Origin: Devosia indica
GTDB lineage: Bacteria > Pseudomonadota > Alphaproteobacteria > Rhizobiales > Devosiaceae
Direction: 5' to 3'
Assembly (NCBI RefSeq): GCF_003056405.1
Contig: NZ_PYVZ01000010.1
Span: 88,761-152,760 of the forward strand
DNA: 64,000 nt
The translations under genes and the position numbers were made by a program. Positions 25,510 through 35,041 of the stretch are shown here, in pieces. Below the pieces are notes generated by a model. That model ran no database searches, was not told the DNA's origin, and saw nothing but the letters and a program-made list of their open reading frames with translations. Each line of letters starts with the position of its first letter. Position 1 is the stretch's first letter.

Positions 25510-26853
25510 ATGCGCTACCTCCCCCATTCCGACCACGAGCGCGCCGAGATGCTTGGCGCCATCGGTGCTGCCGATATCGGCGCGCTGTTCTCCGCAGTGC
25601 CGAAATCGGCGCTCAAGTCGTTCAAGCTCGACCTGCCCGACCACAGCCCTGAATTTATGGTCGAGGCGCATATGCGCGCGCTCGCCAACAAGAACCAGGC
25701 AGGCGGTGACGGCCCGTTCTTTGTCGGCGCCGGCGCCTATCGGCACCATGTGCCAGCCACGGTCGACCACCTGATCCAGCGCTCCGAATGGCTGACGGCC
25801 TACACGCCCTACCAGCCGGAAATCTCGCAGGGCACGCTGCAGATGCTGTTCGAATTCCAGACCCAGGTGGCCAAGATCACCGGCATGGATGTGGCGAACG
25901 CTTCGCTCTATGACGGCTCGACCGGCACTGCCGAGGCCGTGCTGATGGCCCGCCGCCTCACCCGCCGCAACAAGATCGTGCTGTCGGGCGGCCTGCACCC
26001 GCATTACCGGGATGTGGTCAAGGCCTATCTCAAAGACGACGCCGATCTGGTCTGCCTCTCCCCCTCCCCCGAGGGTCAGGGCGATATTCTCGAGCATATC
26101 GACGGCAACACGGCGGCCATCGTCATCCAGACCCCGGATTTCTACGGCCATCTGCGCGATCTCAAGGGCGCTGCCGAGGCCGCCCATGCCCAGGGCGCAC
26201 TGCTGATCGTGGTGGTCACCGAGGTGGTGTCGCTTGGCCTGCTTGAGGCGCCCGGTGCCTTGGGCGCAGATATCGTCGTGGCCGAAGGGCAGTCGATTGG
26301 CAATGCGCTCAATTTCGGCGGCCCCTATTTGGGCCTCATGGCCACCCGCAAGGAATTCATTCGCCAGATGCCGGGCCGGGTCTGCGGCGAAACGGTCGAT
26401 GCCGATGGCAATCGCGGTTTCGTCCTGACCCTATCGACCCGCGAACAGCACATCCGCCGCGAAAAGGCGACGAGCAATATCTGCACCAATTCGGGCCTGT
26501 GTGCCCTCGCCTTCTCGATCCATATGGGACTTCTGGGTGAAGCCGGCTTCGTGCGTCTCGCCCGCCTTAACCACGCCAACGCGATCCGCCTGGCGGACGC
26601 CCTCGACGGTGTGCCCGGCGTCACCGTCCTCAACCAGACCTTCTTCAACGAAATGACCATTCGCGTTACCCAACCTGCCGCCGGTCTGGTCGAGCGACTG
26701 GCGAAGCGCGGCATTCTGGCCGGAGTCCCCGCGAGCCGCCTGCTGCCCGAGGATCCCGAGGTCAACAACCTCCTTATCCTGGCCGCAACCGAACTGACCA
26801 CCGAAGCCGATATCGCTGCCCTTTGCGCCGCGCTGACGGAGGAACTGGCATGA
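25510..26853 (+). CDS. gcvPA: Glycine dehydrogenase (decarboxylating) subunit 1
   Basis: The 447-residue protein is the N-terminal half of the split P protein, which decarboxylates glycine with PLP. It has the family start RYLPHSDHERAEML, the segment YTPYQPEISQGTLQ, and YDGSTGTAEA. The catalytic PLP Lys lies in subunit 2. Its TGA overlaps the ATG of gcvPB (ATGA), so translation of the two halves is coupled, as expected for a heterotetramer. Confidence 0.97.
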   Translation: MRYLPHSDHERAEMLGAIGAADIGALFSAVPKSALKSFKLDLPDHSPEFMVEAHMRALANKNQAGGDGPFFVGAGAYRHHVPATVDHLIQRSEWLTAYTPYQPEISQGTLQMLFEFQTQVAKITGMDVANASLYDGSTGTAEAVLMARRLTRRNKIVLSGGLHPHYRDVVKAYLKDDADLVCLSPSPEGQGDILEHIDGNTAAIVIQTPDFYGHLRDLKGAAEAAHAQGALLIVVVTEVVSLGLLEAPGALGADIVVAEGQSIGNALNFGGPYLGLMATRKEFIRQMPGRVCGETVDADGNRGFVLTLSTREQHIRREKATSNICTNSGLCALAFSIHMGLLGEAGFVRLARLNHANAIRLADALDGVPGVTVLNQTFFNEMTIRVTQPAAGLVERLAKRGILAGVPASRLLPEDPEVNNLLILAATELTTEADIAALCAALTEELA

Positions 26854-28394
26854 GCATGAACAATCAGGGCCGCCCCACCGGCATTGGCACTGCAGGCACA
26901 GGCGCATCCGGTTCGGCATTGCTGCCGGACGAACCGCTGCTGTTCGAAATCGGCGATACCGAACATTCCGGTGTCGACCTGCCCGAGGTAACGCTCACCA
27001 ATGATCGCCTTGGCGGTTTTGGCCGGAGCACCAGGCTCGATCTGGCCGGCCTCACCGAGCCGGAAGCGATGCGCCATTATGTGCGCCTGTCGCGCCTCAA
27101 CCACTCGATCGATAGCGGCATGTATCCGCTGGGCTCGTGCACCATGAAGCACAATCCGCGCCTCAACGAGAAGATGGCGCGCCTGCCCGGCTTCGCCGAT
27201 ATTCATCCGCTGCAGCCGGTTTCGACCGTGCAGGGCGCGCTGGAGCTGATGAACCAGCTTTCGCACTGGCTGATGACGCTGACCAACACCGCCGCCGTGG
27301 CCCTTTCGCCCAAGGCCGGTGCGCATGGCGAATTGCTTGGCATGATGGCGATCAAGGCTGCGCAGGACGCCAAGGGTGAAGCGCATCGCAGAATAGTCCT
27401 CGTTCCCGAAAGCGCCCATGGCACCAATCCAGCCACCGCCGCCTTCCTGGGCTATAGCGTCAAGCCGATCCCAGCCCGCGACGACGGCACGGTGGATGTG
27501 CAGGCGGTCAAGGATGCCCTTTCGCCCGAGGTTGCCGCGATCATGCTGACCAATCCCAATACCTGCGGGTTGTTCGAGCCGCAGGTGATCGAGATTGCCC
27601 AGGCCGTGCATGATGCCGGAGCGTTCTTTTACTGCGACGGCGCCAATTTCAACGCCATCATGGGCGTGGTGCGGCCCGGCGACCTGGGCATCGACGCCAT
27701 GCATATCAACCTGCACAAGACCTTCTCGACCCCGCATGGCGGCGGTGGACCTGGCGCGGGGCCAGTGGTGCTGTCTGAAGCGCTGGCGCCTTTTGCGCCC
27801 GTCCCCTTCGTCCGCAGGGGCCAGGATGGTCTGGAGCTGGTCGAACATGTCGCGGGCGAGGCCCTGGGCCGCGTCACCGCCTTTCACGGCCAGATGGGCA
27901 TGTATGTGCGCGCCCTCACCTATATGCTCAGCCACGGCGCCGACGGGCTCGCCCAGGCAGCCGAAGACGCCGTCCTCAACGCCAACTACGTCAAGGCACG
28001 CCTCGAGCACCTGTTCTCGGTGCCGTTCCCCGACTACCCCACCATGCATGAGGCCCTGTTCGACGACAGCTTCCTCAATGGCACGGATGTCTCCACGCTC
28101 GATTTCGCCAAGGCGCTGATCGACGAGGGCTTCCACCCCATGACCATGTATTTCCCGCTGGTCGTGCATGGCGCCATGCTGATCGAGCCCACCGAGAGCG
28201 AGAGCAAGCAGACGCTGGACCGGTTCTGCGACGTGATGGCCGAACTGGCGACAGACGCGAAGTCCGGCAATTCGGCCCGCTTCACCGCTGCGCCCATGAA
28301 AGCGCCACGCCGGCGGCTGGATGAAACCCGCGCCGCCCGCCAGCCCATTCTCAAATGGGAACGCCCGGCGGACCTGCCACAGGCGGCCGAATAG
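26850..28394 (+). CDS. gcvPB: Glycine dehydrogenase (decarboxylating) subunit 2
   Basis: The 514-residue protein is the C-terminal half of the split P protein and holds the PLP Lys in HINLHKTFSTPHGGGGPGAG. The preceding glycine-binding region has YPLGSCTMKHNPR. The C-terminus carries PTESESKQTLDRFCDVM. The start ATG 26850 lies inside ATGA with the gcvPA stop and follows GGAGGAA. The N-terminus is Gly/Ala-rich and not conserved. A strong hairpin closes the operon. Confidence 0.97.
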   Translation: MSMNNQGRPTGIGTAGTGASGSALLPDEPLLFEIGDTEHSGVDLPEVTLTNDRLGGFGRSTRLDLAGLTEPEAMRHYVRLSRLNHSIDSGMYPLGSCTMKHNPRLNEKMARLPGFADIHPLQPVSTVQGALELMNQLSHWLMTLTNTAAVALSPKAGAHGELLGMMAIKAAQDAKGEAHRRIVLVPESAHGTNPATAAFLGYSVKPIPARDDGTVDVQAVKDALSPEVAAIMLTNPNTCGLFEPQVIEIAQAVHDAGAFFYCDGANFNAIMGVVRPGDLGIDAMHINLHKTFSTPHGGGGPGAGPVVLSEALAPFAPVPFVRRGQDGLELVEHVAGEALGRVTAFHGQMGMYVRALTYMLSHGADGLAQAAEDAVLNANYVKARLEHLFSVPFPDYPTMHEALFDDSFLNGTDVSTLDFAKALIDEGFHPMTMYFPLVVHGAMLIEPTESESKQTLDRFCDVMAELATDAKSGNSARFTAAPMKAPRRRLDETRAARQPILKWERPADLPQAAE

Positions 28395-28398
28395 CAAG

Positions 28399-28425
28399 AA
28401 GGCCCGGAGCCAAGCTCCGGGCCTT
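28399..28425. terminator. Hairpin terminator between gcvPB and the methyltransferase gene
   Basis: A perfect 12-bp stem, AAGGCCCGGAGC/GCTCCGGGCCTT, with loop CAA lies between two convergent genes, followed by CCCTTTCC on the plus strand. It probably serves both directions although the T runs are weak. Confidence 0.75.
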
Positions 28426-28432
28426 CCCTTTC

Positions 28433-29203
28433 CTAGCCCAGCTTCACCGCCTTCAGGCCCAGAAACAGCGGAAACTCACGCGCAGCGCGCTTGTCGGCCC
28501 GGCCGTTCTGTTGGGCCGTGAGATCCGCCACTTCCTTGATGCCTGTCACGGCCAGACCTGCGGCATAGAGGGCAGTTACATAGTCGCCCAAAGGCCGGTG
28601 ATAGCTCCGTGTTGTCCCCTGTCCATGCGCCTGCATCGGTATGGCCAGGCGGGACAGATAGCTGTCCAGCCGCCGGAACTTCAGCCCGCGATCTTCGTCC
28701 CAACCCCAGCCACTCTGGCGGGGTATCCGAAAGCAAGGATGGAGCATGACCATGGCCAAGCGTCCACCGGGACGGAGCAGTCGCGCTGCTTCCTCTAGCG
28801 CTTCTTCCAGCGGATTGATGTCCTGGATGGAAAGCAGAAAGGCCGCCGCGTCAAACGCGCCACCAGTCAGCAGTCTGTGCTCTGGCAGGCAGGTCACGTC
28901 GCCCACAAGAAAACGCCCATGACGGACATGATGGCGTCGCGCTTCGGCAATCAATCTGGGCGCCAGGTCGACCCCGATATAGCGGGTGCCCAGCCCCGCC
29001 ACCGGCGGCGCCAGAATGCCGTGGCCGCAACCAAGATCAGCAAGGCGCTCACCCGCCTTGAGTTCAAGCAATTCAAGCAGCAGGGGCACTGCCAGGGTGC
29101 GATGGTAGTGACTACCATCCCGTCCTGACCAACCGGCATACCATTGTGCGACAGCGTCCCAGCTCTGCGAGCGGGCGCGATTGAAGTTTCTTTTATTGGT
29201 CAT
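28433..29203 (-). CDS. Class I SAM-dependent methyltransferase
   Basis: The 256-residue protein has the class I methyltransferase fold: motif I LADLGCGHGILAP, motif II IGVDLAPRLI, DVTCLPE, FDAAAFLLSIQDI and the post-motif LRPGGRLAMVMLHPC. The region HPCFRIPRQSGWGWDE is seen in a subgroup acting on small molecules, but the substrate is unknown. ATG 29203 (MTNKRNFNR) fits the family; the longer frame is not conserved. A 7-bp inverted repeat (29259-29280) lies upstream. It is convergent with the gcv operon. Confidence 0.85.
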   Translation of the reverse strand: MTNKRNFNRARSQSWDAVAQWYAGWSGRDGSHYHRTLAVPLLLELLELKAGERLADLGCGHGILAPPVAGLGTRYIGVDLAPRLIAEARRHHVRHGRFLVGDVTCLPEHRLLTGGAFDAAAFLLSIQDINPLEEALEEAARLLRPGGRLAMVMLHPCFRIPRQSGWGWDEDRGLKFRRLDSYLSRLAIPMQAHGQGTTRSYHRPLGDYVTALYAAGLAVTGIKEVADLTAQQNGRADKRAAREFPLFLGLKAVKLG

Positions 29204-29407
29204 GAAAGTCTCGTTGGAACTCGAAAGCTGTTCGAGTGACGAGACGGTGCCGTTTCGGCGTTCAGGCCAACAGCTGAACGGCTGAAACACCGCACGCAAT
29301 GACGTTCCAGCGGCGGACCACCAGAACAATCATGTTATGGACCGGCACCGCCGTCAGGCGGTGCGGATGCGGATATAGAAGATGGCGGTGCGTGTCATAT
29401 TGTCTGC
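29204..29407. other. Intergenic region with two inverted repeats
   Basis: CGTTCAG-N8-CTGAACG (29259-29280) lies 56-77 bases before the methyltransferase start and could be an operator. A second hairpin, GCACCGCC/GGCGGTGC (29345-29364), lies past the lipoprotein gene's stop and could end its transcript, though no T run follows. No gene is visible. Confidence 0.45.
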
Positions 29408-29992
29408 TTATCCCCTGGTATCGAAACCGACCCAGATGGTGATGGATTCGCCGCCCAGATAGGGGATGGTCACGTTCTCGACGACCTTGACGAATTCGGC
29501 GGTCTGGCTAGGCGGGGTCAGCGGCACGCTCAGCGTATATTTCTCCGAGAAGATCGCCTGGCCGTCACGCTCGACGGCAAAACGGATCGGCGCGTTGACG
29601 CTGGACTGCGAACCGGCGGGCCCCAGCAGGACGCGTCCGGTAACGCCCATGTTGACGGTGATCTGTCCGTTCGAGACCACGCAATTGCGCGAGGTCTCGT
29701 CGATCACGCCCTGATATTGCAGGGCGTTGGCATCACCCACCCGACCGCCGCCATAGTAGTACATCGCCTCGCCACCGCGCCGCACCCGGATCGGCGGGCA
29801 TTCGGTCGCGATGACCGGCAGGGCGCTGGTCTGGGCCTGGGCAACGGCTTCTGGCGTTGCGGCGGCGTTCTGCAGATTGGCGTTCGAGGCGGCGCCGCCG
29901 CCGAACATGGAGCCCATAGAACAGCCGGCCAACAGCACGGCTAGCCCGCCAAGGGCAGAGAAACGCAGGGTGGACGTCAGGGTCATGGTCAT
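29408..29992 (-). CDS. Hypothetical lipoprotein
   Basis: The 194-residue protein starts with a lipoprotein signal, with lipobox LAGC (AVLLAGCSMGSMFGG), so it should be attached to a membrane on the periplasmic side. Two further Cys occur in TECPPIRV and RNCVVSNG. The mature part looks beta-rich (for example NGQITVNMGVTGRVLLGPAG). Similar proteins are common in Hyphomicrobiales but their function is unknown to me. It is in the same direction as the peroxiredoxin gene, 22 bp away, and may share its transcript. Confidence 0.8.
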   Translation of the reverse strand: MTMTLTSTLRFSALGGLAVLLAGCSMGSMFGGGAASNANLQNAAATPEAVAQAQTSALPVIATECPPIRVRRGGEAMYYYGGGRVGDANALQYQGVIDETSRNCVVSNGQITVNMGVTGRVLLGPAGSQSSVNAPIRFAVERDGQAIFSEKYTLSVPLTPPSQTAEFVKVVENVTIPYLGGESITIWVGFDTRG

Positions 29993-30014
29993 TGTCTTGC
30001 TTGGCTCCTGGCGA

Positions 30015-30506
30015 CTATGCAGCGGCTTCTAGAGCCATGAGAATAGCGGGTGCGCCGCTGGTCGTCACGCCAGGCGCATCTTCCACAAAGACAGCATCAA
30101 CCACACCTTTGCGAATAATCAAGGCGGCGCGTGCAAAACGCGTCCCCATACCGGCGCCGCTCAGGTCCTTTTCGAGGCCAAGTGCCTTGGCCAGGGCACC
30201 ATTGCCGTCGGCGAGAAAGGTAATGTCGTCAAGCGCCTGGGAGGCCTCGGCCCAGGCCTTGACCACGTGGTGGTCATTGGTCGATGCGCACACGATCCGG
30301 TCGACACCGGCGGCGCGCAGCTTGGCCGCGTTGGTGACAAAGCCGGGCAGATGGTTGACATGACAGGTCGGAGTGAAGGCGCCCGGCACGGTAAACAGCA
30401 CAACTGTTCCCTGCCCCAGCACCATGTCACTGGTGGTGTCTTGCACACCGTCCGCCGTCACAAGCTTGGTCCCAACGGACGGGACCGGATTGCCGCGTTC
30501 GATCAT
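30015..30506 (-). CDS. Prx5-type peroxiredoxin
   Basis: The 163-residue thiol peroxidase reduces hydrogen and organic peroxides. The peroxidatic Cys is in PGAFTPTCHVNHLPGF, the exact Prx5 motif (PxxxTxxC). A second Cys is in DRIVCAST (near residue 72), a position not normally resolving, so electrons probably come from glutathione/glutaredoxin or thioredoxin. The C-terminal half has the usual GLEKDLSGAGMGTRFARAAL. It lies just upstream of the lipoprotein gene. Confidence 0.94.
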   Translation of the reverse strand: MIERGNPVPSVGTKLVTADGVQDTTSDMVLGQGTVVLFTVPGAFTPTCHVNHLPGFVTNAAKLRAAGVDRIVCASTNDHHVVKAWAEASQALDDITFLADGNGALAKALGLEKDLSGAGMGTRFARAALIIRKGVVDAVFVEDAPGVTTSGAPAILMALEAAA

Positions 30507-30603
30507 CGGTGGATTTGCCCCATAACTGGCGGCCGGGCCGCCTTACTCCATTACGCTTGCACCTGCGATATGCGGCATTGGCCATCGACACAAGGCCATT
30601 GGC

Positions 30604-31440
30604 CTAATCGGCCAATTCGTCCACACCCGCATCAGCGCCGGTTTCTAGTGTCCGGCTGACCTGATAGGCGCCCCTCGGCGACATGAAGAAGAATTCAACC
30701 TCCATGCCTTCCAGGGCACTATTGTCGGTTTTGCCCAGGATGGGAAGCAGCACTAGATTGTCTTGCGGGCTTTTTTGCGGCGCCCCGAACAGGGGACCAT
30801 CCAGGTCGGTCGCCGCGATCAGGCTGGAGGGATCGACAATGCTTGGGTCGATTTCCACGGCAATCGCGCCGGCGTCGGGCAACAGCGTCGCCACCCCGAT
30901 CGGCTGACCGGCACCATCCCAGGCAATCGGCACTTCGGCAAGAGCCTGATCGATCCGCAAGGCATTGGCGCTGTTGGGCGCCATTTCTGCCACCGGCAAG
31001 GTCAGGCGCGCCTGGGCCGGCACGCAGATATCCGAGCAAACGCCAAGCGTGGCATCGATATCGACCAGCCCATTCTCGCTGGCCACAGCCAGTTCGAGCG
31101 GCAGCACGGTGTGTCCATAATAGACATAGTCGAGATATCCGGCGACGTTCTCGCGCTGGGGCAAGGGCCAGTGCTGACCGATCAGGGTCACGCCCCTTGA
31201 TCCGGCAAAGTCGAGCTCAAGCGGCAGGCCTGTCTCTCCGGGCACGCGCCAATAGGTCTTGGTGTCCTCCGGCATATCGATTTCAAGCGCAAAAAGCGCC
31301 TTGCCGGAGGCATCAGGCGCGCCCGCGCTGATCAGCCGCACGGCCACGCCGGGCGCGATCTCCTGCCATGCAGTCTCACCCGCCTGAGCGGGCAGGCAGG
31401 CAAGGCAGGCGGAGACAAAAAGGGCAATGGAAATTCGCAT
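30604..31440 (-). CDS. DsbD alpha-domain-like periplasmic protein
   Basis: The 278-residue protein has a signal peptide (RISIALFVSACLACLPAQA) and then the immunoglobulin-like fold of the N-terminal DsbD domain, with the Cys pair in LGVCSDICVPAQA. In DsbD this domain passes electrons from the membrane part to periplasmic partners. Here the membrane and thioredoxin domains of DsbD are absent, so it would need a separate CcdA-like donor. The sequence ends in an acidic tail. It is divergent from yqgE with 118 bp between starts. Confidence 0.85.
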   Translation of the reverse strand: MRISIALFVSACLACLPAQAGETAWQEIAPGVAVRLISAGAPDASGKALFALEIDMPEDTKTYWRVPGETGLPLELDFAGSRGVTLIGQHWPLPQRENVAGYLDYVYYGHTVLPLELAVASENGLVDIDATLGVCSDICVPAQARLTLPVAEMAPNSANALRIDQALAEVPIAWDGAGQPIGVATLLPDAGAIAVEIDPSIVDPSSLIAATDLDGPLFGAPQKSPQDNLVLLPILGKTDNSALEGMEVEFFFMSPRGAYQVSRTLETGADAGVDELAD

Positions 31441-31558
31441 GACATGGCATTAGCGCAGGTAAGTATGAACAGCCAGATAGCGCCGCATCAGGCCTTCGTG
31501 AAGGATGTGACGAGGCGTGCGCTTGGCAGGCCGGAACCCGGCGCATACTATTGACCCC

Positions 31559-32134
31559 ATGAAATCACTCGAAGGTCAATTCCTGGTCGCCATGCCCGAC
31601 ATGGTCGATGAGCGCTTCGCCGAAAGCGTGATCCTGATCGTGGGTCACGGCGAAGAGGGCGCCATGGGCCTGGTGGTCAATCACGAACTGGCCAATCTGC
31701 GCTTTGCCGATATTCTGGACGAGCTCGATCTGGGCGATCCGGACGCGGTCATCCGCCTGCCCGACACCATTCGTGATCGTGCGGTGATGCGCGGCGGGCC
31801 GGTCGAGAAAGGCCGCGGCTTCGTGCTGCATTCGGGCGATTACCACAGCGGCAATACCTACAAGGTCACCGAGGAAATCGGCCTGACCGCCACGCTCGAT
31901 ATTCTCAAGGCCATGGCCTTCGGCCCCGCGCCAAAGGCTGCGCTTTTTGCCCTGGGATGCTGCGGCTGGTCGCCGGGTCAATTGGAAGACGAGATCAGCG
32001 CCAATGGCTGGCTGACCGTCCCGTTCCAGCGCGACCTGCTGTTCGAGGTTCCGGTGGAACGCCGCTACGACGAGGCCCTTGCGAGCCTCAATATTACGCG
32101 GGCCACATTGAGCACAGAGGCCGGACACGGGTAA
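31559..32134 (+). CDS. YqgE/AlgH family protein (DUF179)
   Basis: The 191-residue protein matches DUF179: LEGQFLVAMPDMVDERFAESVILIVGHGEEGAMGLVVN at the start, then RGGPVEKGRGFVLHSG, and LFALGCCGWSPGQLEDEI. The family is widespread and its function is not firmly known; AlgH was once named as a regulator of alginate. ATG 31559 (MKSLEGQF) fits family starts; an in-frame ATG at 31517 is less likely. It faces the GGDEF/EAL gene convergently. Confidence 0.9.
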   Translation: MKSLEGQFLVAMPDMVDERFAESVILIVGHGEEGAMGLVVNHELANLRFADILDELDLGDPDAVIRLPDTIRDRAVMRGGPVEKGRGFVLHSGDYHSGNTYKVTEEIGLTATLDILKAMAFGPAPKAALFALGCCGWSPGQLEDEISANGWLTVPFQRDLLFEVPVERRYDEALASLNITRATLSTEAGHG

Positions 32135-32158
32135 CTCCCCGCGCCAGAAGCGGAGTGC

Positions 32159-35041
32159 TCACTTCCCCATCTGTGCGGCGAGCTTCTTACCCAATTCGGC
32201 ACCGACAATAGCCGGACCGAAGGCAAAGCCTTGGGCATAGCGGCAATTGAGCTGGCGCAGGCGCTCGATCTCGTCGAGACTTTCGACACCCTCGGCAATG
32301 ACCATCAGATCGAGATCATTGGCCAGGGCCACAATCGCGCGGATGATCGGCCCCTGGGTATGGGCAATGCCGGTATCGCTGCCCATCCGCACGAAAGGCG
32401 CGGGAATCTTGATGGTATCGAAGGGGAAGCGATGCAGATAGCTCAGCGACGAGTGCCCCGTGCCGAAATCATCAAGCGCCAGTCCCAGCCCCATGCTGCG
32501 CAATGCTTCGAGCATATAGGCCGAGTGCTCGGGATTGGTCATCACCTGGCTTTCGGTGATTTCGAGCTTGAGATGGCCGGCTAGGTCCCGATCCTGCGCC
32601 ACCAGGTTGCGCATGTCAGTCAACAGGGTCTCAGTGGCCAATTGGGTGGGCGAGAGATTGACCGAGATGAAGAATTCGTCTGGCAAACCGATCGTGGTCA
32701 GCCAGTCCTTGGCCTGTGCGGCAGACTGCTCGAAGGCCAGCCGCCCGAGCTTTTCGATCTGGCCTGAACGTTCCGCCAGCGGCACGAATTCGTCGGGAGT
32801 CACAAGGCCTCGCGTCGGGTGGTTCCAGCGCATCAGCGCTTCGGCGCCGGCGATCTGGCCAGACTGGATATCCATGACCGGCTGGAACTGCACATGCAAC
32901 TCACCCTGCTTCAGCCCGCGCTCCAGATCTTCCTCGCTGGCCTTGCTGTAAGACGCAATCGAGCGGGCGGAGGCGCGATAGGCCTCGATCCGGTCGCCGC
33001 CCAGCCGCTTGGCGTAATACATCGCCAGTTCAGCGTCGCGCAGCACATCGGCAGCGGTCGAGGGATTGCTGTCATAGATGGTGACGCCGATCGAGGCGGT
33101 CAGCACCAGGTCGCGGTCGCCGAAATTGAACGGGGCCTTGAGCGCCTTGCGGATCTGCTCGGCGGTCTCGGCAATCTTGGCGGCCGCCTGTTCGGAGGCC
33201 AGGATCACCGCATACTGGTCGCCACCGATGCGTGCCACGGTATCAAGCGGCCGCATGATGCGGGCAATGCGGCGCGATATAGCGAGCAAGACCGAATCCG
33301 CCGCCGAATGCCCGATACGCTCCTCAAGTTCCATGAAGCGGTCGATATCGATCAGGAACACGGCCGGCTTTGTGCCACCCGGGGTGCGGGCGCGCACCAG
33401 CGACCGCTCCAGCCGATCCAGGAAGAGCTGACGATTGGGCAGGCCGGTAAGGCTGTCATGCACCGCGTCATGCAACAGGCGCTCGCGCGCCGCACGGTCC
33501 TCGGTGACATCCTGCAGGGTGCCGACGATGCGGTTGACCTGGCCATCGCCGCCCAGCACGGGTTTTACCCGCATACGGAAGGTGCGGTAATTGCCATCAT
33601 GACTGGCGACGCGCATGTCGGCCGACACCTTGCCGCGGCGCAGTTCGACAAGCGTGTCGAAGGCGGTGCGGAACCGGTCGCGATCATCGGGATGCACCCG
33701 GTCGAGCCAGCGCTTGATGGCCCCGCGCAGCGCGCCGCGCTTTTCACCCAGCCGCGTCGTCAATTCGTCGCTGACCGTGACGCGGTCGCGCTCGATATTC
33801 CAGTCAAAGACGAAATCGCCCGAACCGGTCAGGGCCAATGCGCGGCGTTCCACCTCGCTCAGCGTGCCGATCGACACCTGACCTTCCGAGAAGGCATGCT
33901 GGACGGCGGTAAAGCCGAGCAGCATGACGATCAGCACCAGGCCACCGCCCACGGCGGGCTGGGCGACGTCATTGGTCACCTGTCCCGAGATCACCAGCCA
34001 GGCATAGAACAGCCAGGCGATGTAGATGATCCAGGTGGGCACCAGCAGCACCGCGCGGTCATAGCCGCGCAAGGCCAGGAGCAGGATCAGGAAAAAGCCC
34101 GAGACGCCCAGCAGCGCCAGCACCAGCCGGGAGATGGTTGCGGCAATGGCGGGCTGGAAGAAGGCAAACAGGAACAGCGCCAGGAACAGCGCGGCCAGCC
34201 CCAGGGCCAGGTGAATGAACCGCAGATGCCAGCGATGCAGGTTGAGATAGATGAACAGGAACCCGGCCAGCGTGGTGGCGATGCCCGCCTCGGCCGCCGC
34301 GCGCCAGGGTTGCATGCCATTGGCCGACAGCCCCAGAATGCGCCCCAGCAAGCCGAAGTCGATCAGCAGATAGGCCAGCACGGCCCAGGCAAAGGCTGCC
34401 GTTGCCGGGAACACACCCCGCCCCTTGACCACGAACATGATGGTGAGAAACACCGAGGCAAGCGCGGCCACGCCCAGCACCACGCCACGGAACAGGGTGA
34501 AGGCGTTGATGTAGTCGCGATAGGCGTTCGGTTCCCACAGATAGAACTCGGCCAGATCGTCGGATGCCAGCTCGACGATCACCGTCATGGTGGCGCCGGG
34601 GTCCAGCGTCACCTCGAAGACATCGGCTTCCGGGTCGGGCTGGCGCTCGGGCCGGATCCCGGCGCTGGGGGTAATGGCGGTGACGCGGTTTTCTCCCAGA
34701 TCGGGCTGGAAGACGCCCGAGCCCGGCAGGCGGAAAAACGGCGCCACGAGAAGGCGCTGGATCTGCTGGTCGCTGTCATTGCGTAACGCGATCAGCGCGA
34801 AATAGGGGTTGGTCTCGGGGTCGCTGGCCAGCACTTCGATGCGGCGGATGATGCCGTCGGCGTCGGGCGCGGTGGACAATTGCACGCGCCCATCCTGACC
34901 GGGCACGATTTCGACCACGTCGGACAGATTGACTGCGTTGACATCCTCGGGAACCGAGATGACCTCGAAGCCCTTGACGGGCGCGAGGCCAAACAGCGCG
35001 AACGCTAGACAGAACGCGAATGCAAGAAAATGACGCATCAA
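32159..35041 (-). CDS. Membrane sensor with PAS, GGDEF and EAL domains (altered GGDQY and KIP motifs)
   Basis: The 960-residue protein has a signal peptide, a periplasmic beta domain of about 150 residues, seven or eight membrane segments (about 180-395), a PAS-like domain (about 415-520), GGDEF (about 535-690) and EAL (about 710-955). The GGDEF site reads GGDQY, lacking the Glu and Phe, so cyclase activity is unlikely. The EAL domain keeps EAL (about residue 733), SVNLSPTQ, LEITES, DDFGTG, AEGVE and the Gln in YAQGFAFG, but the usual KID is KIP (Pro near 880). It may be a phosphodiesterase, a GTP-sensing regulator, or inactive. Confidence 0.9.
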   Translation of the reverse strand: MMRHFLAFAFCLAFALFGLAPVKGFEVISVPEDVNAVNLSDVVEIVPGQDGRVQLSTAPDADGIIRRIEVLASDPETNPYFALIALRNDSDQQIQRLLVAPFFRLPGSGVFQPDLGENRVTAITPSAGIRPERQPDPEADVFEVTLDPGATMTVIVELASDDLAEFYLWEPNAYRDYINAFTLFRGVVLGVAALASVFLTIMFVVKGRGVFPATAAFAWAVLAYLLIDFGLLGRILGLSANGMQPWRAAAEAGIATTLAGFLFIYLNLHRWHLRFIHLALGLAALFLALFLFAFFQPAIAATISRLVLALLGVSGFFLILLLALRGYDRAVLLVPTWIIYIAWLFYAWLVISGQVTNDVAQPAVGGGLVLIVMLLGFTAVQHAFSEGQVSIGTLSEVERRALALTGSGDFVFDWNIERDRVTVSDELTTRLGEKRGALRGAIKRWLDRVHPDDRDRFRTAFDTLVELRRGKVSADMRVASHDGNYRTFRMRVKPVLGGDGQVNRIVGTLQDVTEDRAARERLLHDAVHDSLTGLPNRQLFLDRLERSLVRARTPGGTKPAVFLIDIDRFMELEERIGHSAADSVLLAISRRIARIMRPLDTVARIGGDQYAVILASEQAAAKIAETAEQIRKALKAPFNFGDRDLVLTASIGVTIYDSNPSTAADVLRDAELAMYYAKRLGGDRIEAYRASARSIASYSKASEEDLERGLKQGELHVQFQPVMDIQSGQIAGAEALMRWNHPTRGLVTPDEFVPLAERSGQIEKLGRLAFEQSAAQAKDWLTTIGLPDEFFISVNLSPTQLATETLLTDMRNLVAQDRDLAGHLKLEITESQVMTNPEHSAYMLEALRSMGLGLALDDFGTGHSSLSYLHRFPFDTIKIPAPFVRMGSDTGIAHTQGPIIRAIVALANDLDLMVIAEGVESLDEIERLRQLNCRYAQGFAFGPAIVGAELGKKLAAQMGK

